Part shown: positions 24,755 through 33,199 of the stretch, piece by piece
How positions within the stretch are numbered: position 1 is the first letter of the stretch
Layout of the letters: each line of letters begins with the position of its first letter
Assembly (NCBI RefSeq): GCF_011068285.1
Contig: NZ_CP049616.1
Coordinates: 2,212,501 to 2,276,500, forward strand
DNA: 64,000 nt
Direction: 5' to 3'
DNA from: Flagellimonas oceani
Lineage (GTDB): Bacteria > Bacteroidota > Bacteroidia > Flavobacteriales > Flavobacteriaceae
Made by a program: the position numbers and the translations under genes
Notes under the pieces: generated by a model
Seen by the model: the letters and a program-made list of their open reading frames with translations, nothing else
Databases searched by the model: none
Told to the model about the DNA's origin: nothing

Positions 24755-26020
24755 ATGGCAAAAAGAGAAATTTCGAATTTAGATTTAAAGGTTCAGTTTA
24801 CCAACGAATATTTAAGAAGCGGTGGACTCGAAAAAATATTTAACCCAAATCTTTTGCAGGACTTAATCGATATGGAATTTGACCATAACGGAAAAGCTAA
24901 TCCTGAATCCGTTACACCAAGAGCAAATGCATTTATGATGGCACTTCTTGGTTCACAACTTCAACCACCTTACTATTCTAAAGACTTTATTTCTGAATAT
25001 TCTTCTATACTTCAAAAATCAAAATGTTTTGACCAAATAAATATCGACACCACAGAACATTTTGATAAGATATATGATGAATACAAAGTTAAAGAAGATA
25101 TGCTGTTTAGGGGTCAAAGAGAAGCAAGATGGAGACTTTATAGCAACCTTCAACGTTATTGGATTCTTCACAAATTACACGAAGAAGAAAATTCATTCGA
25201 AGAATTTTTAGATAAACTTGTAACTAACGGGAAAGTAGATTACGAAGAATATATAAAACAAATTCTGTCCGAACACAATATTGACAGTTTAAATGCAATT
25301 TCGATACTTGGTTTTCTACAACATCATAGTTGTCCAACTCCCTTACTAGATTGGACATACAAATTTCAAAACGCACTATTCTTTGGGTTAGATGGATTAG
25401 AACTAAATCAAGGAGCAAAAGAAATAGATGATTATTTTAGTTTGTTTTACATCGAAGAAGAGTATATGGGAGAAGGGGGAATGCGAAAATTAATGGACGG
25501 AAGTTTTGAAGATGTTGGTCAGTCCTTGACTTTAGAACTGATTGCTAAAATTGCCAAAGACGACAAACAAAGATTAGAAATGGAGGAACATTTTAAAGGT
25601 CGTAGTATAATTGACAAAAGCAAAGTATTTGGTTCAGGACTTGTGAAATTTGTAACAGAGATTAAGCATATGGTAAAAATTCCTTTGAGCTTTTTTAGTG
25701 ATAAGGATGCTGAAAGTGGTTTTATATTTTCCTTAAACAATAGTAAAAACATTCAGAATCAAGTTGGTGTCTTTACTTGGAATGCTGACCCAATCAAACC
25801 ATTGGAAATTGTTGGCAATGAGCAATATTTAGAAGCTAAAGAAGAAAATGAACCTGAAGAATATAGATTTTGCTGTTGCCTTAACATAAATAAGAAACTT
25901 GCAGACCATATTCGGAAAAGATTAGAATATGACGGAATTACAAGAGATTATATTTATCCAACACCAGAAATTAATACTTGGGACATTTATGAAAAATCAA
26001 GAACAAAAAACAGCAGGTAA
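24755..26020 (+). CDS. FRG-domain protein
   Basis: 421 residues. The FRG signature LFRGQREARWRLYSNLQRYW is at about residues 112-131, followed by LGFLQHHSCPTPLLDWTYKFQNALFFGLDGL (about 185-215), the second conserved block (HHG-x-PTRLLDWT-type) of this family. FRG proteins are frequent in phage-defence and mobile regions; some evidence elsewhere points to effector roles, but the reaction is not settled. Base composition is very AT-rich, unlike the KAP gene 66 bases downstream, so the two may have been acquired separately. No signal peptide or membrane segment. Confidence 0.8.
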   Translation: MAKREISNLDLKVQFTNEYLRSGGLEKIFNPNLLQDLIDMEFDHNGKANPESVTPRANAFMMALLGSQLQPPYYSKDFISEYSSILQKSKCFDQINIDTTEHFDKIYDEYKVKEDMLFRGQREARWRLYSNLQRYWILHKLHEEENSFEEFLDKLVTNGKVDYEEYIKQILSEHNIDSLNAISILGFLQHHSCPTPLLDWTYKFQNALFFGLDGLELNQGAKEIDDYFSLFYIEEEYMGEGGMRKLMDGSFEDVGQSLTLELIAKIAKDDKQRLEMEEHFKGRSIIDKSKVFGSGLVKFVTEIKHMVKIPLSFFSDKDAESGFIFSLNNSKNIQNQVGVFTWNADPIKPLEIVGNEQYLEAKEENEPEEYRFCCCLNINKKLADHIRKRLEYDGITRDYIYPTPEINTWDIYEKSRTKNSR

Positions 26021-26086
26021 GATGGCTATAAGTAATTGCTTGTTCTCGCCTACTTGTGAAAATCCTAAAGATTGGGGTGTCAAACT

Positions 26087-28723
26087 ATGAAAAATTGGTT
26101 TGCCAAGAATATGATAAAGAAAGAGGTCAGGTTGCTTCTTTTGGGCATAGGACTTGTAATCATCTTTCAGAATCCTTTGGAAGACGTATTCAATTCATTA
26201 ATAGTGAAGCCAATTCTTGGCCAAGTTCAATCCAACATTTTTATTGACCTTACACTACTTGGTTTTTTAATCTGGATGTGTTACGATATCCAGGGAAAAT
26301 TCACCAAACTTACCGATTTGGGAAAGGGATATTCAGCTGTGTTGATCTTTGTACTGGGGATTTACATCTACTACCGATTTTTCTCGATTCGATATCAGTT
26401 TACCAGCCTTCATCTGATTTCGGAAATTGCTTATTTGGATATAGTCATGCTGTATTGCTTTTTGCTGGTGATTCTTAGGCCTATTAATCAAATGAAAGGC
26501 AAGAAGGGCCCTGAAGTCAGCCAATCTTCTGGATTGGTGGATGAACCCATAGATGATGAAGAGGAGGATGTATTGGAACGTATGCCCAAGGTCCGATTAC
26601 TTGTTGATGAAATCGTTGCAGCTACAAATAAGAATTCCATAGCATTTGGGGTAACCGGTGAATGGGGATCCGGCAAGACCTCATTTTTGAATTTAGTTGA
26701 GCGTGAAATCAGCAAAAGGGATCAAAAGGATTTATTGGTATTAAATTTCAATCCATGGTTGAACTTGGGCACAAACACAATAATACAAGAGTTTTTTGAA
26801 CTTCTTCGATTGAAAATTCGTCCCTACAGCTTTGATATCTATATGGATATGGGCAAGTACTCCAGAAACATTTTGAAATCAAGCCCAAGTTCCTTTTTTC
26901 AGTTTATAGGGCATCTTTTGGAATTCGGCAAAGACAATAGTGTCACGGAAGATTTTAAGCGGATCAACATTTCTTTGAAAAACTTGGGGAAAAAGTTTTT
27001 GATTGTGCTGGATGATATGGATCGGTTAAAGGCGGATGAAGTATTTGAGATATTGAAACTGATAAGAAACACTGCCAATTTTGACAACTTCATATATCTG
27101 GTTGCCTATGACAAGACCTATATTTCAGAATCCTTGAATAAAATTGGTATACCTAAAAACGATGCCTTCGCAGAAAAAATCTTTCTCAAGGAAGAGCACC
27201 TCTTACCAATTACGGAGGCCAAGATCAAGAAGTATCTCGCTGATCGGTTAAAGGAAGAACTTCCCTCAAAAAAACAAGAAATTGACAATTACTTTGGTTA
27301 TTTAGTACGTTACTTGACCAGGGACAAAGGAAACTTTTGCCTAAAACATATCCGCGATGTAAAACGGTTTCTAAAAAATTTCCTTAGAGAGTACAAGGAA
27401 ATGGAACAAGAAGTGGACTTTAAGGACTATCTCAACGTCAAACTTTTGAAATTCAAATTTTATGATGTGTACAGAATACTATTTTTGGATTCTTATTACT
27501 ACCTACATCCTTCACAGAATACACACAGTGCCAGTGGGGTGGCCCGGGATGCCCTGTTATTGGCATATGAGGGCGAGAATAAGACCGGACTAGCCATCCG
27601 TTTTAGAAAATTCGAGGAATCAAGGTTGGGGATCCATGCAACACAGGTGCTCAATATGGGGGATGATTCCCTGAATGATTTAAAAAAGCTGGTATCCGAC
27701 CTATTTACGAACAACACCTATGCATCGAAAAGCCATCTATCCATTGTTTTCCCCTCACACTATTATCGATATTTCCAGGATATGTTGCAAGAACACGAAA
27801 TTTCAGAGGAGGTATTCAAATCTGAGATTGGAAAAGATTTGGACAGTATACAGGATGCAATTTCAAGATGGAACGGAGAAGGCAAGTTGGATGCGGTACG
27901 CGCACGGTTTTATGAGGTAAGTATCTATAATCTCCCGGATAGGGCGTCATTCGAAAAATTTATACGTGCAATCTTTTTTCTAGCCAGCATACCCATGGAA
28001 AAAGAGGAACACGCCATAGGGTTCTATGGCTATGATTTGGACAATTTAAGAAATGTGATTGGGGATTATGAAGAAAGAACTTCAAAGAAATTCTATAATG
28101 GAAAACGGGAAAGTTTAAAAGCGTTTACAATTGAGTTGCTCAACTTCGAAGATTACTCCTTGGAGTTTCGTGCCTGTTTGCTGAATAGATGGTACAGCTA
28201 TTACCATGGGGATCAATGGATTCTCAGTAAACCGGAAATCAAAGCCTTGCTTATCGGAGCCTTTAAAAATTATACTCAGACAGTACGCTTCCCTGATGAT
28301 GATGTTTGGAACTATTACGGATATTGCCTAGTCACAGAATGGGATCCCTCAGGTCCCAATTCACGAACGTCCAGAAGGGTTCGGTTTACTGAGGCTAATG
28401 ACATTTTTATCGCTTTCATCAAGGATCATCTAGATCAATTTCTGATTAGGTTCATACAAACTCCCCATGGATTAACAGAGGCAAATAAATTAGGCATTGA
28501 AAGTATTGTAAACGATATATTTGGCAATAGATCCAACTTTATGTCATTTCTTGATGATATGAAAATGAAGAAGGATGAAGGACAATTAACTTCTGAATTT
28601 ATCGATGAATTTCAAGAATTTGCAATGCAATTGGAAGCTTCTGGGAAAGATGGAATTGAGTTTGAATTTGAATTCCCTCCAGCCATGGAGGTTGTGGCAT
28701 CCCAGGTATGGCGAAGGGCATAG
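26087..28723 (+). CDS. KAP family P-loop NTPase with membrane N-terminus
   Basis: 878 residues from the ATG at 26087 (MKNWFAKNM). Residues about 10-145 hold four hydrophobic helices; then a KAP NTPase core with Walker A VTGEWGSGKTSFLNLVE (about 188) and Walker B FLIVLDDMDRL (about 306), plus FIYLVAYDKTYIS. The C-terminal 450 residues are helical and unknown. KAP ATPases occur as membrane-linked NTPases in antiviral systems such as Qat and in plasmids. Spacing to the FRG gene (66 bases) and same strand allow co-expression. Its codon use is less AT-biased than that gene. Confidence 0.88.
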   Translation: MKNWFAKNMIKKEVRLLLLGIGLVIIFQNPLEDVFNSLIVKPILGQVQSNIFIDLTLLGFLIWMCYDIQGKFTKLTDLGKGYSAVLIFVLGIYIYYRFFSIRYQFTSLHLISEIAYLDIVMLYCFLLVILRPINQMKGKKGPEVSQSSGLVDEPIDDEEEDVLERMPKVRLLVDEIVAATNKNSIAFGVTGEWGSGKTSFLNLVEREISKRDQKDLLVLNFNPWLNLGTNTIIQEFFELLRLKIRPYSFDIYMDMGKYSRNILKSSPSSFFQFIGHLLEFGKDNSVTEDFKRINISLKNLGKKFLIVLDDMDRLKADEVFEILKLIRNTANFDNFIYLVAYDKTYISESLNKIGIPKNDAFAEKIFLKEEHLLPITEAKIKKYLADRLKEELPSKKQEIDNYFGYLVRYLTRDKGNFCLKHIRDVKRFLKNFLREYKEMEQEVDFKDYLNVKLLKFKFYDVYRILFLDSYYYLHPSQNTHSASGVARDALLLAYEGENKTGLAIRFRKFEESRLGIHATQVLNMGDDSLNDLKKLVSDLFTNNTYASKSHLSIVFPSHYYRYFQDMLQEHEISEEVFKSEIGKDLDSIQDAISRWNGEGKLDAVRARFYEVSIYNLPDRASFEKFIRAIFFLASIPMEKEEHAIGFYGYDLDNLRNVIGDYEERTSKKFYNGKRESLKAFTIELLNFEDYSLEFRACLLNRWYSYYHGDQWILSKPEIKALLIGAFKNYTQTVRFPDDDVWNYYGYCLVTEWDPSGPNSRTSRRVRFTEANDIFIAFIKDHLDQFLIRFIQTPHGLTEANKLGIESIVNDIFGNRSNFMSFLDDMKMKKDEGQLTSEFIDEFQEFAMQLEASGKDGIEFEFEFPPAMEVVASQVWRRA

Positions 28724-28784
28724 TTATGAATCAATCGTTCTTTTGGACCATCAAAGTATGTGGCTGAAAGAATTAAACTAAAAA

Positions 28785-29297
28785 ATGGAAAAATACAATA
28801 TTGAACATTATACCAACCCGGAACTAAGTTACCACAATTCATTACTGGACAAGTTAAAGGTCGGCCACCTTATTTATAATATTCGGCAACAAAGAATAGT
28901 ATTGGTGGACACAGCGGTTCTGGAGGAAATCCTTGAATATGAAAACAAAAAGGAGAAGACATCCGAACCTAATTTTGTCCCATTGTACCTAACCCATGAA
29001 TGGTTGGTCAATGTCTTCAACTTTGAGGCAAAACATATGGACACAAATGGCATTACAGTTTATACCTCTGATCGTAATGGCATGAAAGTACACGGACAAA
29101 GAGGTCAGTTTTTTGTTGGAGTTACCATTAGGGAAAAAATCAATTCCAAAGGCTGGAAGGGCACCCATGCCAGCAAACCACCCATCTGTTTTGTCAATGA
29201 GCTAATGGACTATTGTTTTTTATTGAAACGTGATATGATTACCTTTAATGAGTATGATTTGGCTCAAATCAATATGTTGATGAAGTATAATCTTTAA
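28785..29297 (+). CDS. Unknown small protein upstream of the graspetide genes
   Basis: 170 residues, not firmly recognised. The architecture VGHLIYNIRQQRIVLVD near residue 30, PLYLTHEWLVNVFNFEAK near 70, and a C-terminal VNELMDYCFLLKRDMITFNEYDL resembles a family of small Bacteroidota mobile-element proteins with the pattern (I/V)G-N-x-V, IPLTEEWLLKFGF, HxLQNLYFALTGEEL. It starts 60 bases after the KAP gene and ends 19 bases before the precursor gene, so it could belong to either unit. No signal peptide or catalytic motif is visible. Confidence 0.6.
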   Translation: MEKYNIEHYTNPELSYHNSLLDKLKVGHLIYNIRQQRIVLVDTAVLEEILEYENKKEKTSEPNFVPLYLTHEWLVNVFNFEAKHMDTNGITVYTSDRNGMKVHGQRGQFFVGVTIREKINSKGWKGTHASKPPICFVNELMDYCFLLKRDMITFNEYDLAQINMLMKYNL

Positions 29298-29316
29298 TGC
29301 TAATAAATTGCCTTTT

Positions 29317-29658
29317 ATGAAGCCAATCACATTTCAATTTTTGGAACAATGCACTGAGGATGGATTTAATGATTCAGTGTTGTATTACGATGAAAACCTA
29401 AATTTATCCGTAGACCGTAAAACGGGATTGCCCGCTTTTGATGTGCTATCCATGGATACCAGCACTGGGACAAAAGATTATGTAGAAGTTTCCGATTCGG
29501 ATGACTCCTTGAAGGCCTCCTATATGGACACTGCAACTCGTACCAATACGCAAATGGAATCCACGGATTTGGACAACAATTTGCACCACCTTATCCAAAT
29601 GATGGATACTTCAACGGCCACAAGGACGTATGATGAGGCAGCAGATTCCGATGTTTGA
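29317..29658 (+). CDS. Graspetide (omega-ester RiPP) precursor with three core repeats
   Basis: 113 residues from the ATG at 29317 (a TTG at 29308 is less likely). The first 45 residues act as leader (VDRKTGLPAFDVLS before the first core). Three 17-residue cores follow: MDTSTGTKDYVEVSDSD (46-62), MDTATRTNTQMESTDLD (70-86) and MDTSTATRTYDEAADSD (96-112), pattern MDT-[SA]-T-x-T-x4-E-x2-D-x-D. Spaced Thr donors followed by Glu/Asp acceptors are what ATP-grasp ligases join as side-chain esters, and the ligase gene begins 5 bases downstream. Multi-core precursors are known for chryseoviridin-type graspetides; this core motif differs from microviridin (TxKxPSD) and plesiocin (TTxxxxEE). Confidence 0.85.
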   Translation: MKPITFQFLEQCTEDGFNDSVLYYDENLNLSVDRKTGLPAFDVLSMDTSTGTKDYVEVSDSDDSLKASYMDTATRTNTQMESTDLDNNLHHLIQMMDTSTATRTYDEAADSDV

Positions 29659-29663
29659 CAGGT

Positions 29664-30578
29664 ATGATTCTTATTATAACCCATAGAACCGATTATACTA
29701 CAGATTTCCTTATTAATAAATTAAACCAAAGGAATATTCCGTACCAAAGATTGAACTGTGAGGACTTGATTTCACAGGATTATGCCTTTGAAATTAACTA
29801 TACCTTTAATTTCAACTTTAAAGGTTTCAAAACGTTCACGTCGGGTTGGTTCCGAAGAACAAAGCTCCCTCAAATCCAAGGTGTGTCCGAGGAAGAAAGG
29901 TTATATTTATTGGGGGAGTACGATGCACTTGTTCAAAATATAGTATCATCGATTGATTGTCAATGGTTAAGCGAACCCAGACACATCTATTTTGCAGAAA
30001 ACAAAACAGTACAATTAAAGAAAGCCAAAGGTCTGGGATTTAATATCCCCCCGACCTTGATTACGAACAAAAGGGACATGGTCAAAACGTTTTATGATCA
30101 GCATGATGGAAGCATTGTCATCAAGCCAATTTCCAAAACGCGGATTGACTATCAGGACCAGCCAGGATTTATCTTTACAAATGTGGTTGGGGAGGATGTA
30201 ATTAAAGACCTTGATTCGTTCGATATGAATCCTTGTATTCTCCAAAAAAACATACAAAAGGAATATGAAATTCGGGTCACTGTAGTAAAAGACAAGGTTT
30301 TTGCCGCCGCTGTTGATAGCCAAGAAGATGAGGCCACCAAGGTGGATTGGAGACGGAAAAAATTGGATTTCAGGGAAACTAGACTACCCAAAACAATAGA
30401 AAAGAAGTGTGTTCAACTGGTAAAGGAATGCAAATTGGGATTTGGGGCCATCGATATGATAAAGACAATGGAAAATGAATATTTTTTTCTAGAACTGAAC
30501 CCTAATGGTCAATGGGCATGGATTGAATTGCAAACAGGCCAAAAAATATCCGAGGCAATAATAAATGGTCTGACTTAA
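29664..30578 (+). CDS. ATP-grasp ligase, graspetide maturation (MvdD/MvdC-like)
   Basis: 304 residues from the ATG at 29664 (MILIITHRTDYTTDFLI). The N-terminal pre-ATP-grasp part has WFRRTKLP (about 70); ATP-binding elements include GSIVIKPISKTR (about 152) and FIFTNVV, the metal/catalytic end is FGAIDMIKTMENEYFFLELNPNGQWAWIE (about 258-290), close to the MvdD-type ELNPxGQW signature. These enzymes form omega-ester or omega-amide bonds between Thr/Ser/Lys and Glu/Asp side chains of the precursor. Only one ligase is encoded, and no peptidase, transporter or acetyltransferase gene is adjacent. Confidence 0.9.
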   Translation: MILIITHRTDYTTDFLINKLNQRNIPYQRLNCEDLISQDYAFEINYTFNFNFKGFKTFTSGWFRRTKLPQIQGVSEEERLYLLGEYDALVQNIVSSIDCQWLSEPRHIYFAENKTVQLKKAKGLGFNIPPTLITNKRDMVKTFYDQHDGSIVIKPISKTRIDYQDQPGFIFTNVVGEDVIKDLDSFDMNPCILQKNIQKEYEIRVTVVKDKVFAAAVDSQEDEATKVDWRRKKLDFRETRLPKTIEKKCVQLVKECKLGFGAIDMIKTMENEYFFLELNPNGQWAWIELQTGQKISEAIINGLT

Positions 30579-30586
30579 ATTATCCC

Positions 30587-31324
30587 ATGAGTTTTTTCAA
30601 ATTTCTTTTCTTACCCCGGCAATTGAAATCAAAAAAACCCTTTGATTATGATAAAAATGATTATCGGAATCTAAGGAGAGAGCAATTGGAGTTACATAAA
30701 TCCTATCTAAAAGAAATGGAATCCGAGGAGAATTCAAGGTTGTTAATGATTGAAAATAAGACCGCACAATTGGTTTCGCAAACAGGGCTTGTATTTGCAC
30801 TACTGAGTTTGTTCGTTCCCTTCATCGTTGAAACCGTTCTGAATGCACAAATTATTTTTCGGGTTGTTTTCATAATGTTGTTAATCATGTGCTTTCTGTG
30901 CTACATTTTAGCGATAATCAACTCGTTAAAAAATTTCAATGTAAAGAAGTTCAATTATGGGTATAAGTCCCCAATGACCATATTGAACCACCAATCTTTG
31001 AGTGAAAAAAAATTCATGCAGATGGAAATCAAGGATGCGTTGTATTGCATTAATAATAACATCGAAATGAACAACCGAAAGGCAACCCATCTGATAAGGG
31101 GATATCATTTTTTCAAATTTGGTATAGTGTCAACCGCGGTACTTGTAGTTTTTCTCTGTGCATCGCTTCTGTTCATCAACGGTAAAGAAAGTGAAAATGG
31201 CACCAAACAACCCTTGGAAACACCAATTAAAAAAGAGTTTTTAGAAAATACAACGAAAAGAGATTTTGAAAAAGTCCATGATTCAATCAAGATAGATACA
31301 ATGTCCAAGGCTAAAATTGATTGA
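30587..31324 (+). CDS. Membrane protein, PycTM/SLATT-like topology
   Basis: 245 residues, 9 bases after the ligase gene. After a charged helix (LRREQLELHKSYLKEMESEENSRLL) comes IENKTAQLVSQTGLVFALLSLFVPFI (about 65-85), a second helix (about 92-112) and a third at about 175-195. An N-x-K-(A/T)-x-x-L-x-x-x-G motif entering the first helix is typical of Pycsar-effector (PycTM) and SLATT membrane domains, where pore-forming helices act in immunity. The C-terminal 50 residues are polar and outside the membrane. Tight linkage with the graspetide genes suggests a target, exporter or immunity role; unproven. Confidence 0.65.
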   Translation: MSFFKFLFLPRQLKSKKPFDYDKNDYRNLRREQLELHKSYLKEMESEENSRLLMIENKTAQLVSQTGLVFALLSLFVPFIVETVLNAQIIFRVVFIMLLIMCFLCYILAIINSLKNFNVKKFNYGYKSPMTILNHQSLSEKKFMQMEIKDALYCINNNIEMNNRKATHLIRGYHFFKFGIVSTAVLVVFLCASLLFINGKESENGTKQPLETPIKKEFLENTTKRDFEKVHDSIKIDTMSKAKID

Positions 31325-31601
31325 ATAACTTCAATCCAAAAATTTTATAGATTAATTTATTGCGATAATTCTCTGCTGTTCAAATCATACAATCGTCTCA
31401 AAATGCAAAAGGCAATATTTATGACATTTAATTAATTGACATTATCAAAATCCTTGAATGAAATTTGGTTTTTAAAGAATTCTAATCTTAACCTATCAGG
31501 TATATCTAAACTAAATTGTGCAAATACCCAAAACCATGATTGAGGAAAGGGCCGACTTTGTCTTGGATTTTATCAAGAACAATTAAAACAATCCCTTTAT
31601 T
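31325..31601. other. AT-rich gap between the graspetide unit and mobC
   Basis: Nothing convincing is encoded here. A 16-codon frame (31536-31586) on the plus strand has no ribosome site and no recognisable product. No terminator hairpin of strength is seen after either converging gene (31324 and 31602). Confidence 0.5.
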
Positions 31602-33188
31602 TCACTTAAAAATAGTACCAATATCATGGTGTACCTTTAAATAATGCTGTTCCAATTCCAGTTCAGTAACCTCTAAAGGATTAGGCAATCCTCTTTGAAT
31701 TTCTGGTTTAACAAACCTTACCTTTCTATCCTTCCCATCAGCAAACACCACAAACTCCCCCTGTTTCAACCGAAAGAACACCTCGGCCCTTCTTTTGGAT
31801 ACTTCCTTCTCCCCTTCCGTGATACGTCTTTCCAAGTTCAACCCTGAACTTTTGCTCACACTCCGGGTCGGTATCTTGACCAACTCAAAAAACCGCTCAT
31901 AGTATCTTGCCGTGTCCGGGTCATTAACTTTCCCGAAGAACTGGTAAGAGAGATTGGATAGAATCGCTTTACTAGCCTTCTCCCCGTACATCATATCGTT
32001 CTGGATCTTGTCCTGCAGCACATAGACACTAACAATGTCATAACTCCGCAAAGTGGCCGGTATGCGGTGCATGTTCAACAGTCGTAAGGTCGAGGCCTCT
32101 TCCAACAACATAAAGGAAGGTTTCCGGTTCCGTTGGCTCATCTTCTTGGAAATCGTATGGATGATGGTGGCAATCACTGGGGAAAGGGAAGCATCCTTTT
32201 GGGGATTGTTCACCAAGGCTATAACAGATGGGTGCTGCTCATTATTAATATCCAAGGAAATCTCATCTTTGGAAAGCACCATGAAAATCTTCCGGGTACT
32301 GATCTTTTTAAATCCATTGGCCAAGGTGCTGAGCACTCCAGCAGTTTGCCGTTCGGACCCGATACCACTGATAAAGGCATCCGCCATGGCCCGCGAAGTA
32401 ATGTTCCCTTTTAAAAACTTAATCAAACTTTTGGTGGCCAATTGTTGAAAAACAGCCATTAGATGCGGCAAAGTGCAATAGTGCGGATAATCGGTTTTCA
32501 ACCGCCAAATCAATCCACTGATCAAACCTTCGGCAGCATCTTTAAAAAAACGGGAAGTACTGTTGTCATCTGAGTACCGATGTTCCATCAAATTCTCCAA
32601 TAGCACCCTTGACACCTCATGGACACTTTCCTCATCCCGCAGGTATCGGGGTGCGATGGGATTGACCCGATTATAGATGGGGCCAAAGGAAACAATCTTA
32701 AAGGGGATCTGCTCCCCATTCCACAAGGGATATGCCATTTCGGTAATCTCAAAATCCTTGTAATCGTGGATGACCCCGGAGAAATGCTCCTTTTGAAAAT
32801 GCTTTAAAAAATTATAGATGACACTCTCCGTCTTTCCGCTTCCTGCAGAGGCCATCACAGATACCCCACGCCGAATGTTTCCCAGCACCAAGGGCCTACC
32901 CTTGACCTTCATTTTCACTTCAAAAACTTTGGAAGGTTTCTTATCGTCTTTGTAGTGGTCCACCAAACCATAGATCACCACATGGACAAAAAACAGCGGC
33001 AACCAATGGACCAATGACCCCTTTATAAATTCATCCCACCCCCAAAGTAAACCATTGGCCAGAGCCAAAAGAACAATGCCCAAAAACCATATCACAAACC
33101 CATATTTGAGAAAGCGATTCAGTACAAATGAAACCCCACCTCCAATTACCAAACCTGAAACTATTCCAATCCATCCTATATTTTCCAT
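31602..33188 (-). CDS. mobC: Type IV coupling protein MobC (VirD4/TraD-like)
   Basis: 528 residues. Two N-terminal membrane helices (about 5-22 and 28-50) plus a third near 62-75 anchor it; Walker A is SVMASAGSGKTESVIYNF (about 111) and the Walker B-like block is RKPSFMLLEEASTLRLLN (about 357). The ring ATPase links relaxase-bound DNA to the type IV pore. In CTnDOT-type elements this coupling protein is named MobC and lies directly after mobB, as here. Its start is 12 bases from the relaxase stop. Confidence 0.9.
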   Translation of the reverse strand: MENIGWIGIVSGLVIGGGVSFVLNRFLKYGFVIWFLGIVLLALANGLLWGWDEFIKGSLVHWLPLFFVHVVIYGLVDHYKDDKKPSKVFEVKMKVKGRPLVLGNIRRGVSVMASAGSGKTESVIYNFLKHFQKEHFSGVIHDYKDFEITEMAYPLWNGEQIPFKIVSFGPIYNRVNPIAPRYLRDEESVHEVSRVLLENLMEHRYSDDNSTSRFFKDAAEGLISGLIWRLKTDYPHYCTLPHLMAVFQQLATKSLIKFLKGNITSRAMADAFISGIGSERQTAGVLSTLANGFKKISTRKIFMVLSKDEISLDINNEQHPSVIALVNNPQKDASLSPVIATIIHTISKKMSQRNRKPSFMLLEEASTLRLLNMHRIPATLRSYDIVSVYVLQDKIQNDMMYGEKASKAILSNLSYQFFGKVNDPDTARYYERFFELVKIPTRSVSKSSGLNLERRITEGEKEVSKRRAEVFFRLKQGEFVVFADGKDRKVRFVKPEIQRGLPNPLEVTELELEQHYLKVHHDIGTIFK

Positions 33189-33199
33189 ATCACTACAAT

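Noticed and set aside
29317..29658. The repeat protein as a simple acidic low-complexity protein
   Set aside because: The three repeats share fixed Thr and acidic positions and the ligase gene follows at 5 bases, which low complexity does not explain.
31536..31586. A 16-codon frame before mobC (plus strand)
   Set aside because: No ribosome site, no neighbour context and no known leader-peptide pattern; could be chance in AT-rich DNA.
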